Shown: piece after piece, positions 13,301 to 24,922 of the stretch
How the letters are laid out: the number at the start of each line of letters is the position of its first letter
Numbering within the stretch: position 1 is the first letter of the stretch
Source: Mangifera indica
Lineage: Eukaryota > Streptophyta > Magnoliopsida > Sapindales > Anacardiaceae
DNA length: 64,000 bases
Direction of reading: 5' to 3'
Assembly (NCBI RefSeq): GCF_011075055.1
Contig: NC_058139.1
Location: forward strand, 17,629,584 to 17,693,583
Position numbers and translations under genes: made by a program
The notes under the pieces: model-generated
Database searches by the model: none
What the model was told of the DNA's origin: nothing
The model's input: only the letters and a program-made list of their open reading frames with translations

Positions 13301-15312
13301 AAGCATAAAAGACAATGAAACCAAGGTCAGACTACTCATAAGCAATTTCATATCCTCCTACACAAGAGGGAGGAGAGAGAAAGAAAAAGAGTCAATCATC
13401 TTTTATTAGAAATTAAATAATGCATTTCAAAAAGTTGAAACAGTTCAAGGATAGATCCACAAGATTACATACTTATCAAGTAGCCAATAACATCTGCGAA
13501 CAAAGGTTGGGCTATCTTCACCATGTGCATAGTAAACATGAATCCTCTCTTCATTACCAACCTAGATCATGACACAGAATGACAATTACATCATACTGGA
13601 GCCAGCTGAAGACATGGAAAATAAATGAAACATTGCTTTGGAGTTCAATCTTCCTAACATTTCCCAAAATTTTCACTTAATAAATAAAGGAAAAGGTAAT
13701 TTTCCAGAGTCATTAAGAGACATCCAAAAAATTAACCAATCAAGAATTTTTGATAGAATGGAAATACACTTCAGTTCTTGACTTTTTTAGTTTTCTGATT
13801 CTAAATAAATTCAATTAACTATAAAAAATGAAATCTCAAATACATAATAAAAATATATCACTTCATTAAGATAGTTAAAGCAGCCTATGTTGAGGGATAC
13901 AGAGATAAAACGACACATTATAAGAGAGAATCGAACTTTTAGATGTTCGTGAGCCTCTTTAACAGTCTTCCCATCCTTTTTCTTCTTCCAGCTATGACCA
14001 TCTTTCCGGAAATTCCTAAGCATCTTACGGTCAAACAAAACTACAGTGCCACCTGTTATATTACAAGAAAATTTATATTGTTACAGGTAGTTAGTTGTCT
14101 TTAGCTGTTGATAAACCAATAAATATTGAGAGAACATCTGCAAATTTCATCAAATCCAAGTGCAATGTTTATACAATATCTTAAGAGTTTAACAATCAAA
14201 TAACGCAGAAGATTAATTATTTTAAAGTATTATGTACACTTGAAGTATTTTAGAGTATTATTTTAAAGATGTAACTTGGTATTACTCCTGTTGCCAGCAT
14301 GTAGATGGAAATGGTTTATTGGCTCAGTAAGATCAACCAGCCACTTTGCACAACATTAAAAATGATTATTCATAGCTAACCCCAAATAATAGGGGCTTGC
14401 ATCTCAGATAGTTGAGTTATGATAACAAAAACACGCCTAGCCAAAGGTTTGGTTCAATTCATATGCAACAACAAAAGCAATTCCCCGAGAACAATAAAAG
14501 TTCAAGGAACCAACAAGAAGCGAATGTTATTACTTGTCACAGAAGTAGTGAGAACTAAGGTGTAATCACAAAAGTCTAGCTTGAGTCAGTCATATATCTC
14601 GTTTGACAGAACAACTCATAGTGATCCAACATGTGACAGAAAAATTGGGCCTTTGCCTATAACAACAACAACGATTTAAAGGAGCTAATATTTTATGAAC
14701 AGAGAAGCAATATAATCCTAAACTTTTTACATCCATGTCTGAAGAAAAAAAATAGTTACTTTTGGGCATGTTCACTGGCTTGGCATTGATGCTGAAATGC
14801 TTGCTATTACATAATATAGCCTGAATTTCATTTGGCCGTAACCATCTTGTTTTCGCTTCCTCCATCATGGTCCCAAAATCCAAATCTGCCCAAACAAGAA
14901 ACCAATAGAACCTTTATATTCTGAAAACATGAATGATAATACACCTAAACACAACGAAGAACCTTGAGGATGCAACATATTCTCACACAAATAGATGAAA
15001 TTGGTATTAAGAATTACTTTTCTCGCTCCAAAGAAGTTGTTCAGCAAATGAAATACTAATTGCTACTCTTTTTAACCTAAAACTAACTCCAAACTTTTAC
15101 TCCCAGATACTTATTCCGAACAGCAAGAAACACTTCCAAAGGTTCATTTCCGATACAGAACTATCAACCAATTCAAACAACGAACGCTTAAATCGACATT
15201 AAGTACACCTATATCCACAGTTATTAACTCAAAACCACAAAAGTTAAAAAGTTTCCGTACCCTTCAATGTATGGAATCCATGAATCTCCGAGCCTACAAG
15301 TCGCTCATCCAT
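7356..15312 (-). CDS. CAMTA5: Calmodulin-binding transcription activator, CAMTA5/6-like, intact
   Basis: Transcription factor expected to bind CGCG-type promoter sites in the nucleus and to take up calmodulin. Thirteen exons, all GT-AG, join in phase: 15312-15261, 14885-14760, 14052-13937, 13561-13473, 13297-13252, 12024-11895, 11809-11675, 11574-11516, 10911-10516, 9627-8930, 8609-8063, 7798-7487, 7403-7356, giving 917 residues. The start ATG precedes DERLVGSEIHGFHTLK, the N-terminus typical of CAMTA5/6. CG-1 DNA-binding domain about residues 26-143 (KTRWLRPNEI, FDRKMLRNFRKDGH, HVYYAHGEDSPTFVRRCYW); TIG fold about 375-459; ankyrin region about 568-671 (DKYGWTALHWAAYCGR); several IQ motifs about 717-815 (ARIQ, MKIQ, ARIQ, VKIQSVFRGFHVRKQYR); a basic-hydrophobic calmodulin-binding stretch about 814-838 (WSVGVLEKVILRWRLKR). 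Length fits the family. No stop or frameshift. Paralogue choice (5 versus 6) is inference. Confidence 0.95.
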
Positions 15313-16272
15313 CGCGTCAAAGACTATCAGAATTAAGCTAACTTTGCACTCAACACTCAATCAAACAACAATTATTCCATCAACTTAACGTGCCGACACC
15401 TCAATCTTCCTCTCTCTCTCTCTCTCTCACTCTGCACATGCACACATGCACACATCTATACTTAAATTAACGTATACACAAAAAAAAAAAAAGAAAAAAC
15501 AATCAACCAATCGATCAACGAACTGAAACGCGCACACAAAGCAAAGAGCAAAAACAACTGAAAATTACTTGAGTGATCACAGGTTCGATCTTTTTTTTTT
15601 TTTAAATGGAAGAGAAAAAAACAGAGACTGAGACCGAAAAAGGCCGATGAAAAAAACAGTCAAGTACAATAGTATCAATTAACCACAAATAGGTGTAAGG
15701 TAGAAATTTTGATTAAGTCCAGTCCGGTATGGTTAAAGTAGAGCTTTCCCTTCCCTGTGCCATGTCCTGAATTTGCTGTCCCATGTAGCTCGGGCCCACC
15801 ATTTGTCCCTTTGCTGGAATTTTAGATTGATAAATTTCAAGTCGTGTTTAAGGTAATTAATTAAACAATAGTATGGTGTATAAAAATCTTTTTTTAGATA
15901 TGCTATATATATTATTATTTAATTATATTATTTTTAATTAAAAATAAAATAATATTTAATGAATAATAATATATTATTTATATATTTAAATTATGTATAA
16001 AAAAATGCATACATAATATTATTTTTAATTAAAATGATCAATTTTTAAAAAATTATATGAAAATCAGTAAAATTCAAATTAGGAAAAAAAAAAGTTCATA
16101 ACTCTAAATTTTATCTATTGTTATTTGTTAAGTTGATTTAATATTTTTAATTTAAAATAAAGTTTTTAAATATGAATGATAAAAATATACAGGCAAGCCT
16201 AATTAAAAATTTACAATTTATAATGCATTATTTGTTATTTTTTTCATTGGCCTAAATAAATATTTATTTACC
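15313..16272. promoter_or_regulatory. CAMTA 5' leader and promoter region
   Basis: About 960 bp between the CAMTA start codon and the nearest foldback element. A CT repeat at about 15409-15430, which reads GA on the transcribed strand, sits 100-120 bp upstream of the ATG, where plant leaders often carry such tracts. Poly-A/T runs occur at 15480-15492 and 15591-15603. From 15880 to 16260 the sequence is very AT-rich. I cannot place a transcription start or a TATA box with confidence, and a leader intron is possible. Confidence 0.45.
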
Positions 16273-17203
16273 GGGTAAAAGACTATTTTCCATCCATTTT
16301 TTACCCCATTCTCAAACTTATACCCATGACAGATCAAAATCTATTTTTTTCACCCATGACCAAACCGCTGTCTATTTTTGTTGTTAAAGAGAGAAGTAAA
16401 ATAGTTATTTTACTGTTTATATTAAAAACTTATAAAATTTATTACTTTTCACCCCCTATAGGTTTTATAAACTAACATTTCACTTTTACCTAAAGTTTTT
16501 AAATTTTAAAAAGTAATATTTTTACCCCCAAACCTAGGGTTTCCATATTTTTCAAAAAACAGCCCCTCATAACTTTCAAAAATAACAGTTTCACCCCGGT
16601 TCTTCAACTTCATCTTTCGACATCGTCACCGGTCTCCTCCTTCTCTTGGTACAACGACGGTGGTGCGACAAAGAGATCTGCATCTCCCCGTCACACGGTG
16701 CGACGAAGAGACGGAGATCTCTTCGTCGCACGATGCGACGAAGACACGGAAATCTCTTCGTCGTCCTTCGTCGCTAGTTGCGTCGTCTAGATGCGACGAC
16801 AAAGCGTCGTCCTTCGTCTGTTCTTCTAGATCTGGACGACGCTTCATCGTCTAAATCTGGGCGATGAAGGGTCGTCCTTCGTCATCCTTTGTCGTCGGAG
16901 ATGCGAGATCGGTGGAATGGGTCGGCCGTCGGTGGTGGCCGGAGAATGAAGCAAACCCTAGGGGTGAAATTAAACTTTTTAAACTTTGAGGATGGGTTGA
17001 GTTGTTAGTTTTTAAAACCTGGAGGGGGAAAATAGTGAGTTTTAAAGTTTTGAGGTTTTAAAAGTAAAATATCGATTTTGCCCCTATCCCTAACTGAGAA
17101 ATTGGATGATAGTTTGGTCATGAGTAAGAAAAGTGGATTTTGATCTATCGTGGGTATCAGTTTGAAATCGACCTAAAAAATGGATGGGAAATAGTTCTTT
17201 TCC
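16273..17203. mobile_element. Foldback MULE-like element, subfamily B, copy 2
   Basis: Opens GGGTAAAAGACTATTTTCC and closes GGGAAATAGTTCTTTTCC, inverted copies of one another. Flanks TTATTTACC (left) and TTATTTTACC (right) look like a target duplication with one indel. The outer parts are AT-rich with CCCAAACCTAGGGTTTCC at about 16530-16547; the centre (about 16600-16930) is strikingly CpG-rich, built of CGTCGCAC/GTGCGACG palindromic words. The frames at 16626-16847 and 16660-16854 are products of this palindromic core, not genes. Same subfamily as 22761-23820 and 54261-54660. It lies about 960 bp upstream of the CAMTA start codon. Confidence 0.82.
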
Positions 17204-17769
17204 TTATTTTACCATACCAGACGTGGTATGAGGGGCATATTAAATTTTTATATTAATTGACTTAGATGGGATAGATGTTACAAATATAGGGGGTGATTGA
17301 TGATTTCACCATTGAGTTTTTTTTTTTTTTAAATAATTGATTTACGAAATTATAATTATTATTTTTATTATTGTTTTGGCACAGTACGGAGGGGAATGGA
17401 TTAAGATGGACGGCATCATAATAACATACGTTGAAAACAAACAAAAGATAATATGATTCTTAGGGAATGTTTCAATTAATGAGGAAATATTTTCATATTG
17501 ATCATAAGCGAAACTATACACATATAAGCATGAGACAAAAAAAAATATTATTATCAATAAGAGACTTAACAACATTGAAGATGATGATAAATATTGATTG
17601 TTTTGTTGGTCTTTCTCACGTAATAAGGCTTATCAATATCTATGATTCAAATTTATTATTTAGATTTATAATTTAAGTTCGTAACTCATTTATAAAATAA
17701 TATCATATCGTGAAGGAGTTGTGAACTCGAATCACAGATTTGACTTATAGATTTAAGTTATAAATTTAA
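17204..17769. other. AT-rich spacer between two foldback elements
   Basis: No gene recognised. Short frames here are AT-rich and lack protein-like composition. The end of the interval (TAAATTTAA at 17761-17769) resembles sequence just beyond 18641 and may be the target duplication of the next element, though the sequence is simple enough for a chance match. Confidence 0.5.
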
Positions 17770-18641
17770 GTTAAACGACTATTTCCCACCCAAGGTTTGA
17801 TGTTTTCTTAAAAGTCTCCCCTTTAACTATGGAAACACCAAATACCCACCCATGGCCGGTTAGATTTAACCAAACCCTAACGCCTGAAAATTTTATCTCC
17901 TTTTGCCCCCCTAAACTTTAAAAACTGAAATTTTCCCCCCGCCTAAGTTTTAAAAAATGGCAGTTTCACCCTAGGGTTTGGTTTTGAAATCTCCGGCGAC
18001 CTCTCCAGCTCCGTTGCCGACGGTCGCTCCCTCCCGAAGCAACCTCTCCTTCCGGCGATCTCTTTCCTCCCATTTGGAGGTCCGATCGACGCCCGGAGAC
18101 GCCGTGGGAGACGAAGAACTTCATCGGGAAGACAAAGTTCTTCGTCTTCCCAGAAGAAGACCTCTGGGAAGACGACCGTCTTCCCAGACGAAGACGACGG
18201 CGTCGGCTTCGTTTGGGAAGATGAAGAACTTCGTCTTCCTGACGAAGTTCTTAGTTTCCCACGGTGTCTCCGGGCGTCGATCGAACCTCCAAATGAGAGG
18301 AAAGAGATCGCCAGAAGGAGAGGTTGCTTCGGGAGGGAGCGGTCGTCGGCAACGGAGCCGGAGAGGTAGCTGGAGATTTCAAAACCAAACCCTAGGGTGA
18401 AACTGTGATTTTTTAAAACTTAGGTGGGGGAAAAATTTTAGTTTTTAAAGTTTAGGGGGGCAAAATTAGATTCTATTTTAGTTTATTTTTAATATTATAG
18501 CAAAAATGACGATTTTACCCCTACCACCGTTAGGGTTTGGTTAAATCTAACCGGTTATGGGTGGGTGTTTGGTGTTTCCATAGTTAAAGGAGGGACTTTT
18601 GAGAAAACGTTAAACCTTGGGTGGGAAATAGTCGTTTGGCC
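17770..18641. mobile_element. Foldback MULE-like element, subfamily A, copy 3
   Basis: An 872-bp near-complete hairpin: the left end AAACGACTATTTCCCACCC is mirrored by GGGTGGGAAATAGTCGTTTG at the right. Pairing continues through CTATGGAAACACCAAATACC, CCCTAGGGTTTGG, GGCGATCTCTTTCCTCC and GATCGACGCCCGGAGAC-type blocks to a GAAGAC/GTCTTC centre near 18180-18230, so each arm is roughly 400 bp. Possible 9-bp duplication TAAATTTAA at 17761-17769 and 18643-18651. The 140-residue frame at 17978-18400 arises from the GC-rich arms and is not taken as a gene. It is the same family as 1545-2370 and better preserved than that copy. Confidence 0.85.
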
Positions 18642-18932
18642 TTAAATTTAAATCGAATTAAGTTAAACCATTTTTTATTTAAGTTAAACTCAAGTCATTT
18701 TTAATTTTGACTCAATAAAATCAAATTGAATTCAAGTCAAATGATTTTTATTTAGATCAATCTCAAATCAAATAGTATAAAACTCAACTCAGTTCGTATC
18801 CAACTCTATGAACACCCACCAATCAACAATATTTGGTCATTTTAGATTAGCTTAATTCGTTTAATATTTTAATTTGAAGAGAAAAAGAGCATCAAGGGGA
18901 TTTGCTGGAGTAATAAAAGATTATTTTGATAA
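18642..18932. other. Spacer with short degenerate repeats
   Basis: Short imperfect repeats built on AAGTTAAAC/AAACTCAAGTCA and TCAAATTGAATTCAAGTCAAA between 18655 and 18770. No gene seen. Confidence 0.5.
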
Positions 18933-19207
18933 GGCCAAAAGACTACCCAACTTTTTACCTGTTAATTATTAAAAATCTAAATATTCATATATCTGATAAA
19001 TTTTATTGTTATTGTCAGAGGTAAAATCGTCATTTAAAATGAAGGGTTTCATCTCAGATGAAGACTCATCTGACAAGTCTTCGTCAAATAAAGATAGTTA
19101 GAGTGGGAAGGGAAAGCGACTGACAAAGTAGATATTTAAATTTTTAAAAGTTAACGGATAAGAAATTGAGTTTGCATCAAACCTTGGGTGGGAAATAGTC
19201 ATTTGGC
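18933..19207. mobile_element. Short foldback element, subfamily A derivative, copy 4
   Basis: A 275-bp element with ends GGCCAAAAGACTACCCAAC and GGTGGGAAATAGTCATTTGGCC, clearly the termini of subfamily A with most of the interior missing. A small inner repeat (GATGAAGACTCATCTGACAAGTCTTCGTC) near 19060-19085 echoes the GAAGAC/GTCTTC centre of the longer copies. The flanks TTTTGATAA and TTCTGGTGA match at only six of nine positions, so its target duplication has decayed or the ends are slightly misplaced. Confidence 0.72.
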
Positions 19208-19209
19208 CT

Positions 19210-20040
19210 TCTGGTGATCTATCTTTTATTGTTATCCTTATCTTGTTTAGTTTGTCAAATAAAAAAAAAAAATTCAATAATCTTTGTATTACTAATTATA
19301 ATGTAACAAATAATATAAAGTAATCTGATTGTTATCTCTTACTAAGATAATATTTATTTTATTATTAATTTTTAAAATTAAAAAACCATCACTTTTAAAA
19401 ATATAATAAATTACATAAGAAATTTAAAAATAATTAATATAAGAATATTTAATATATTTTATTTCCTACTATCAGTACAACGTAACGTGATATTTGGGAT
19501 AGTTAGGATAAAATTATTTTTTAATAATTAATTCACATTTCATGATAAAATCTGTTATCATATAAATTTATAAAATATGATTCATTCATATTTTTAAAGT
19601 TTTATTTTGAAAGGCTTATTAACCATACATCTACTACAAATACTAACACCGACATGTTTTTGAGAGGTTATTTTTTATTTTAATAAAAATGAGGGTATAT
19701 TTGTAATTGACATATATAGAGAAGGTGGGAAGTTACCGTTTGGGGCGTATAGTTTACAGTGTGCATGTTTCATGCCCCACAAATTTTGTCAATGAACTTG
19801 ACTTGAGGGGTAGTCATTTGATGTGGACATTGAAAACTGATTAAATATGACATTTTTAGTACAGAATGTCACAGAAAGTTACTGCTTATTTTCTGCAATG
19901 TTCATGGTGAAAGGCCTCACATCACATTGAAATCCTTTTTCATGTGACGTACGCTTGACCCAATTACGTCTTATTTTTACAATTATTAGAGTTACTTAAA
20001 TACATGAAAAATCCAAACTCCGTTAAACTACCGTGATTTT
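19210..20040. other. AT-rich intergenic sequence
   Basis: Very AT-rich, with no open frame of note, no RNA gene and no repeat structure that I could define. Confidence 0.55.
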
Positions 20041-20430
20041 GATTAAGAGTAGATTTAAATCAAATTAAATATAAGTTTAATTTAATTTATATATAACAAA
20101 GTTTGAATTTGAGTTCATGTTCGTTGAACTCATAAAAGTTAAATTTGAACTTGATTTGAATTTAATTCGACTCATTTTAAACTTGATTCGAATTCAATTT
20201 GACTCATTTCGAACTTGAATTTTTAACTATTTTGTTATTAAAACGACGTCGTTTATATATATTGATCAAAACGATATCGTTTTATATTAAAATTTTTAAT
20301 TAAAAATTTTGATAAATAGCTTGAACTTGAACTCAAGCTCGACCAAATTTTTATAAGGCTAGCTCATTTTGGATTCGTTCAAACTGAACTCAAGCTTGAA
20401 CAGACTCAGTTCGATTCCAGACCTAACTTT
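20040..20430. repeat. Degenerate repeat with 32-bp tandem unit
   Basis: Two adjacent units of about 32 bp, both beginning AACTTGATT and running through CGACTCATTTT or TGACTCATTTC, lie at 20149-20212. Two palindromes follow at about 20243-20284 (AAACGACGTCGTTT, AAACGATATCGTTT). The outer sequence TAGATTTAAATC near 20050 resembles the complement of GGAATCGAACTG-type sequence at the right edge (TAGGTCTGGAATCGAAC on the minus strand), differing mostly by transitions. That would suit a small hAT-like terminal repeat, but I found no 8-bp duplication, so the class stays open. Confidence 0.45.
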
Positions 20431-21466
20431 GACAAATGACTTTGACATAAAATGACTACCATAATTATTTTCATATATACAATACACACATACTCTCATT
20501 TATGTTTTAAATTTTAACCCTTAATTCTTACATAAATCCTAACTCTAAATTTTCAAAATCTTTTATTGTATTTCAAAGAGTTGTTTGTTTTAATAAATAT
20601 TACTAAAATCAAAGAGAAGGCAATCACAAAACAAAAAAAAATCTAATCCCAAAAAAAAAAAGTTTCAAATTGAAATTTTGTAGTGTAAAAAAAAAAACAC
20701 CTAATTAATTGAAAAAAAATAGTGTAGATAAAAGAATCTAATTAAGTTTAAATGGGGGTGAGAATGAGGTGTTGAAAAAGAAAAAACCTAAGCTTAAAAT
20801 TTAAAAGACTAAGTAGTATAAAAAAACTAGAACTGATAATTTTCAATATAACCCGTTAATATAATATGATATAACATAAAATAATTGATTATTCTAGTTA
20901 GTTTGACACAACTCAAAACTAAATTGAATCATATTAGAGTTAATATGAAAGTAGATCAAACTATCTGGAATTGACCTAAATATTTAGAGAAATATTATTA
21001 TAGCATATTTTGTTATCAATAAATTAAAGAAATGTTATAAAACAAATAACAAAAACAATTAAAATCTTTATATATTGTATATAGTCGTGTCTTCATGGTT
21101 GTAATTAATTTGATTGTTTTTATTTTTATTTAAAAAAAATATTTTATTTTTCTATAATGAAAATGAGATTTAGTTAATAATATTATTGACGTGTTTTAAA
21201 GTTCTTAACATGTAATTATTTAGATTATTTGCAAACAAGACAAAATATTATACTTTGCTAGGAAGCTTGCTCAATTTTTTAGGCAAATAGAGGTATCTTT
21301 CCCCTCCTAATCAGTCAAAGGCTGCCTAAATTACCCAAATATCATATTTATTTCTTCTCTTTTACAATACTCACTCCCCTTTATATATAACTCATATTAT
21401 CTTGATTTTATATATAATATCTTAATATTAATAAACATCTTATCCTAATAAAATATTATCTTAATC
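20431..21466. other. AT-rich intergenic sequence
   Basis: Many A and T runs (for example about 20625-20710) and no supported gene or element. Confidence 0.55.
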
Positions 21467-21469
21467 AAT

Positions 21470-21516
<47 letters not shown>

Positions 21517-21526
21517 ATTATTAAGT
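21467..21526. repeat. AAT/ATT microsatellite forming an inverted repeat
   Basis: A run of AAT units turns into ATT units (ATAATAATAATA ... ATTATTATTATTA), so the tract is both a trinucleotide microsatellite and a potential hairpin. Confidence 0.85.
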
Positions 21527-22369
21527 CTTAACATTACCAGATGTAGGACAAACGTGGATAAGAATATAATATCATTTATAAAGACGCTTAAAGTTGATAT
21601 TGTTCAATAAATGCAAAAAGATAAACAAGAATTTAATGCATTTGCAGAGCAATTCAAAAGAAAAAGAAAACTCAAACTAAATTTTATTGTTAACTTGAAT
21701 TGATTGATTACAAAAACTTAAGTCCTTTATACAGGTTTTTGACTCTCTTAATTAAAATAAAGATCTTGATTCTACTAGAATGAAAAACTAATTAAACTAT
21801 GACACTAGTTTCACTATTGTTAGAAATATTAATTAATTCCAAATTCTAATAAATTTATACTTTAAATACATAATATTAAATAGAGCTTTCGAAAACACAA
21901 ACTCCTCAAAAAACTAAATTAATTCCAAAATAATATTCTTAAAACTATTAGAAAAACTAATATTAATAAAAAAACTTAATTATCTAAATTAGATTAGGAA
22001 ATTTGTTTTAAATCAAACTTCACAAGGAGACTTGATTTAAAACAAATTTCATTCAACTATGAATTTTTTTCCCACACGTATAAGACTTCCTATATGGCTC
22101 CACATCATCCTGCATGCCTATATCATCATGCCATGTCACCAAATTAGCTTCCAAGTCTTTTGCCACATCATCTTAGGCTACCACATCATTCTTTTTTGTT
22201 TGGCTTGATCCTTTTATGTTTTTAATGTTTTCCACCCAACCACCCTCTTGTCATGGTCCCCTAGTAATCTCCTCTTCATTTGCCTCTTCCACCCAACCCC
22301 CTTTTTGCCTTGAATCATCCTTCGACATCTTTTATCTCTATGTTTCAGTCTTGTTTTTCTTCCATAAAT

Positions 22370-24116
22370 CAAATGTCTTGGTCTCCTATCATTACGGTCA
22401 TCCTAGTAAGGATTCAAATAGTAGTTTATTAGTGACTGAGTGAGACATAATTCGATTTGAGAGTTATGATATGTAGCTTAGATATTCTTGAGATCAGTAT
22501 GAATACAAATATGACATAAATGACCCATTATCATCCTAATGGGAGTTTAATGTCAAACTCTAGATGATAAAGATTATGTGGGTCAAACGAAGGGTATTAT
22601 GGGGATTAAGTAAAAGTTAGCAGTAGAGTCTCTTACTTACTGAGTGTTTTATCACTCATTATTCTACTTTCATTTGTGCAGGTATAAGTGATCATGAAGC
22701 TGTAGGATGAACGACAGTCAATAGACAGAGTGGTGGAGGGCCTTTATGTTATTTTAATTAGGGAGAAGGACTATTTCCCACTTAACTTTTGATGCGTTTT
22801 TAAAATACCACCTACGATAGATGAAAATCCACTTTTCCTACCCATGAGCTGTTAATATAGATGATATCTGTTTGCATAAGGGTAAAATATCTATTTTACC
22901 CTTGTTAGATGAAATGACAAAAATACCCCTCAATTTAATCTCCCAAAATTGATGTGAGGGTTTTACCATTCACCCCCTTTAGGTTTTAGAAACTAACATT
23001 TTCACCTTACCTAAAGTTTTTAAACTTTAAAAACTAACATTTTCACCCCCAAACCTAGGGTTTCCATATTTTTCAAAATACGCCGCCCCCCATAACTTTC
23101 AAAACTAACATTTCACCCCCATTCTTCAACTTCATCTCCCGACGTCGTCATTGGCCTCCTCCTTCTCCTGGTGCGATGGCGGTAGTGCGACGAAGAGATC
23201 TTCATCTCCTCGTCGCACGGTGTGACGAAGAGACGAAGATCTCTTCGTCGCACGATGCGAAGAAGAGACCTCTCTTCATCGCTCGTCGTCCAGATCTGGG
23301 AGATCGGTTTTAAACTTCGCTCGTCGCCCAGATCTAGGAGATCGCTCGACGAAGGTCTCTCTTCTTCTCTCTTCGTCTCTCGTCACGTCTAGATGACGCG
23401 ACGACGAAGGACAATGAAACGTCGCCCTTCGTCTGTTCTTCCAGATCTGGAAGACGCTTCATTGTCCAGATCTGGGCGACGAAGGGTCATCCTTCGTCGT
23501 CCTTTGTAGTCGGAGATGAGAGATCGATCGAATGCGTCGACCGTCGGTGGTGGCAGGAGAAGGAAGCAAACCCCAGGGGTGAAATCTAAACTTTTTAAAC
23601 TTTGAGGATGGGTTAGTTATTAGTTTTTAAAACCTGGAGGGGGGAAACGGTAAAATTTTAAAGTTTTAAGGTTTTAAATAGCAAATGACAATTTTACCCC
23701 TATCCCTAATTGAAAAATTGGACGGCAGTTTGCTCATGGGTGGGAAAAGTGGATTTTCATCTGTCGTGGGTGGCAATTTGAGAACACATCAAAAGTTGGG
23801 GGTGAAATAGTCCTTCTCCCTTTTAATTAATGTTTAGTTCATGTTTATGTTTTGATTAAATGTATTATGCTACACATTATGCTATGTTATGGATCATGTT
23901 TTATAATGTTTTGGGCATCCTTTATCATGTTTCCAACATTTTAATGTAAGGGTATTTTTGTAATTTTCTATTTTATAAAAAAAAGTTTTATCCAAGTTTA
24001 TATGTGATTAATTCATAAGTTTTTTTTAAAAATGTTTTTAAATGTATGCATGATCAAATGGTCTAAATAGTGACATATTTGTTTGGAAGGCAGTATTTCT
24101 AGAGAGGGGTGTTACA
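22370..24116 (+). mobile_element. Gypsy-type LTR remnant interrupted by a foldback element
   Basis: The right end AGAGAGGGGTGTTACA (ending 24116) matches the ends of the other long LTRs in the window (32644 and 43335). TTACTGAGTGTTTTATCACTC followed by TTGTGCAGGTATAAGTGATC at about 22640-22695 matches the same place in the Tekay LTR (about 42920-42980). The left part carries the region around GGGTCAAACGAAGGG. A subfamily B foldback element (22761-23820) has inserted into it. I could not find its left end: no TGTAG start is convincing, so 22370 is approximate. No internal gag-pol lies beside it, so it is a solo or truncated LTR. Confidence 0.65.
22761..23820. mobile_element. Foldback MULE-like element, subfamily B, copy 5
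   Basis: The cleanest copy: 1060 bp, opening GGGAGAAGGACTATTTCCCA and closing GTGAAATAGTCCTTCTCCC, flanked by a perfect 9-bp target duplication TTTTAATTA (22752-22760 and 23821-23829). The terminal repeats extend inward past GATGAAAATCCACTTTTCC. CCTAGGGTTTCCATATTTTT is at about 23056-23075. The centre (about 23140-23540) is CpG-rich and full of palindromic CGTCGCAC/GTGCGACG words and CTTCGTC/GACGAAG repeats. No transposase is present, so it must be moved in trans. Inserted in an older LTR. Confidence 0.88.
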
Positions 24117-24467
24117 CCTGATTACCACCTAATGGCAACTAAGAAAAGTATATCCTCCACTATTTGATGATTATGACCAAACATATCCCCTTAAAATAAT
24201 CAAAGTAGCTTTCGAACATTATAAGCTATGTCTTATAAGGAATCTTGGTGCATCATCATTAACTCCCCTTTGGCTAGAAAAAATGACATGCCATTAGGAT
24301 TCCAAACATAAGATTATAAAGACAAAATAAGAACCTTTCAAACATATATTTTTTTGAAAGAAACATCACATTTTAGATAGATAAACTTTTTAGACCACTC
24401 TTTGTCCTTTACCAGATAGAAAAATACATGTCAATTAAATAAACCAATCACTTTTGGGTGTATTAAA
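24117..24467. other. Spacer between LTR remnant and copia element
   Basis: No gene recognised; AT-rich, perhaps fragments of older retrotransposon sequence. Confidence 0.5.
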
Positions 24468-24922
24468 TGTTATGGTAGGTGCCTTAGAACCAATTAAATT
24501 TGACATTTGTGAGTGTAATTTTATATTAATCATTAATAAAAAGATTTATTGTTATTCAATTCATATGTTGTTTATTTATATGATTGTAAGAATAATATGT
24601 CTTTAGAATGATGAAACTATAACAAAGGGATTAGACGATTGATCGTGAAAACTTTACATACACATTAAGTGTCATTCTAGAAATGTCCGTAATCTCAACA
24701 TTATAATAAATAAGGATACATGTAATGATGATAAGATTATCATAGTGTTCAGCGATTCCACCAAAAGTGGCAACGGTTCTCACATGTTGAAGCTATTGTA
24801 GACAACTTGGTGCAACACATGATGCATATTATAGACAAGTTCATCGAATTGATCCTATCAAAGGATATCCACATGGATGGTTGCTTTAACGTTTATGGAA
24901 AAAAATCCCCTAAACACCAAGC
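24468..24922 (+). repeat. Copia 5' LTR, truncated
   Basis: Begins TGTTATGGTAGGTGCC and aligns over about 450 bp with 28216-28670 (shared blocks include ATATTAATCATTAATAAAA, GATTTATTGTTATTCAATTC, GGGATTAGACGA and AAAAGTGG). The match ends near AAACACCAAG at about 24922, where the sequence passes straight into Gag zinc-knuckle coding sequence. The rest of the LTR, the primer-binding site and most of gag have therefore been deleted. Confidence 0.8.

Noticed and set aside
16626..16854. Overlapping open frames on both strands
   Set aside because: Both arise from the palindromic CpG-rich core of foldback copy 2 and mirror each other.
17978..18400. 140-residue open frame
   Set aside because: Lies entirely inside the hairpin arms of foldback copy 3; its Arg/Ser-rich composition reflects the GC-rich palindromic sequence.
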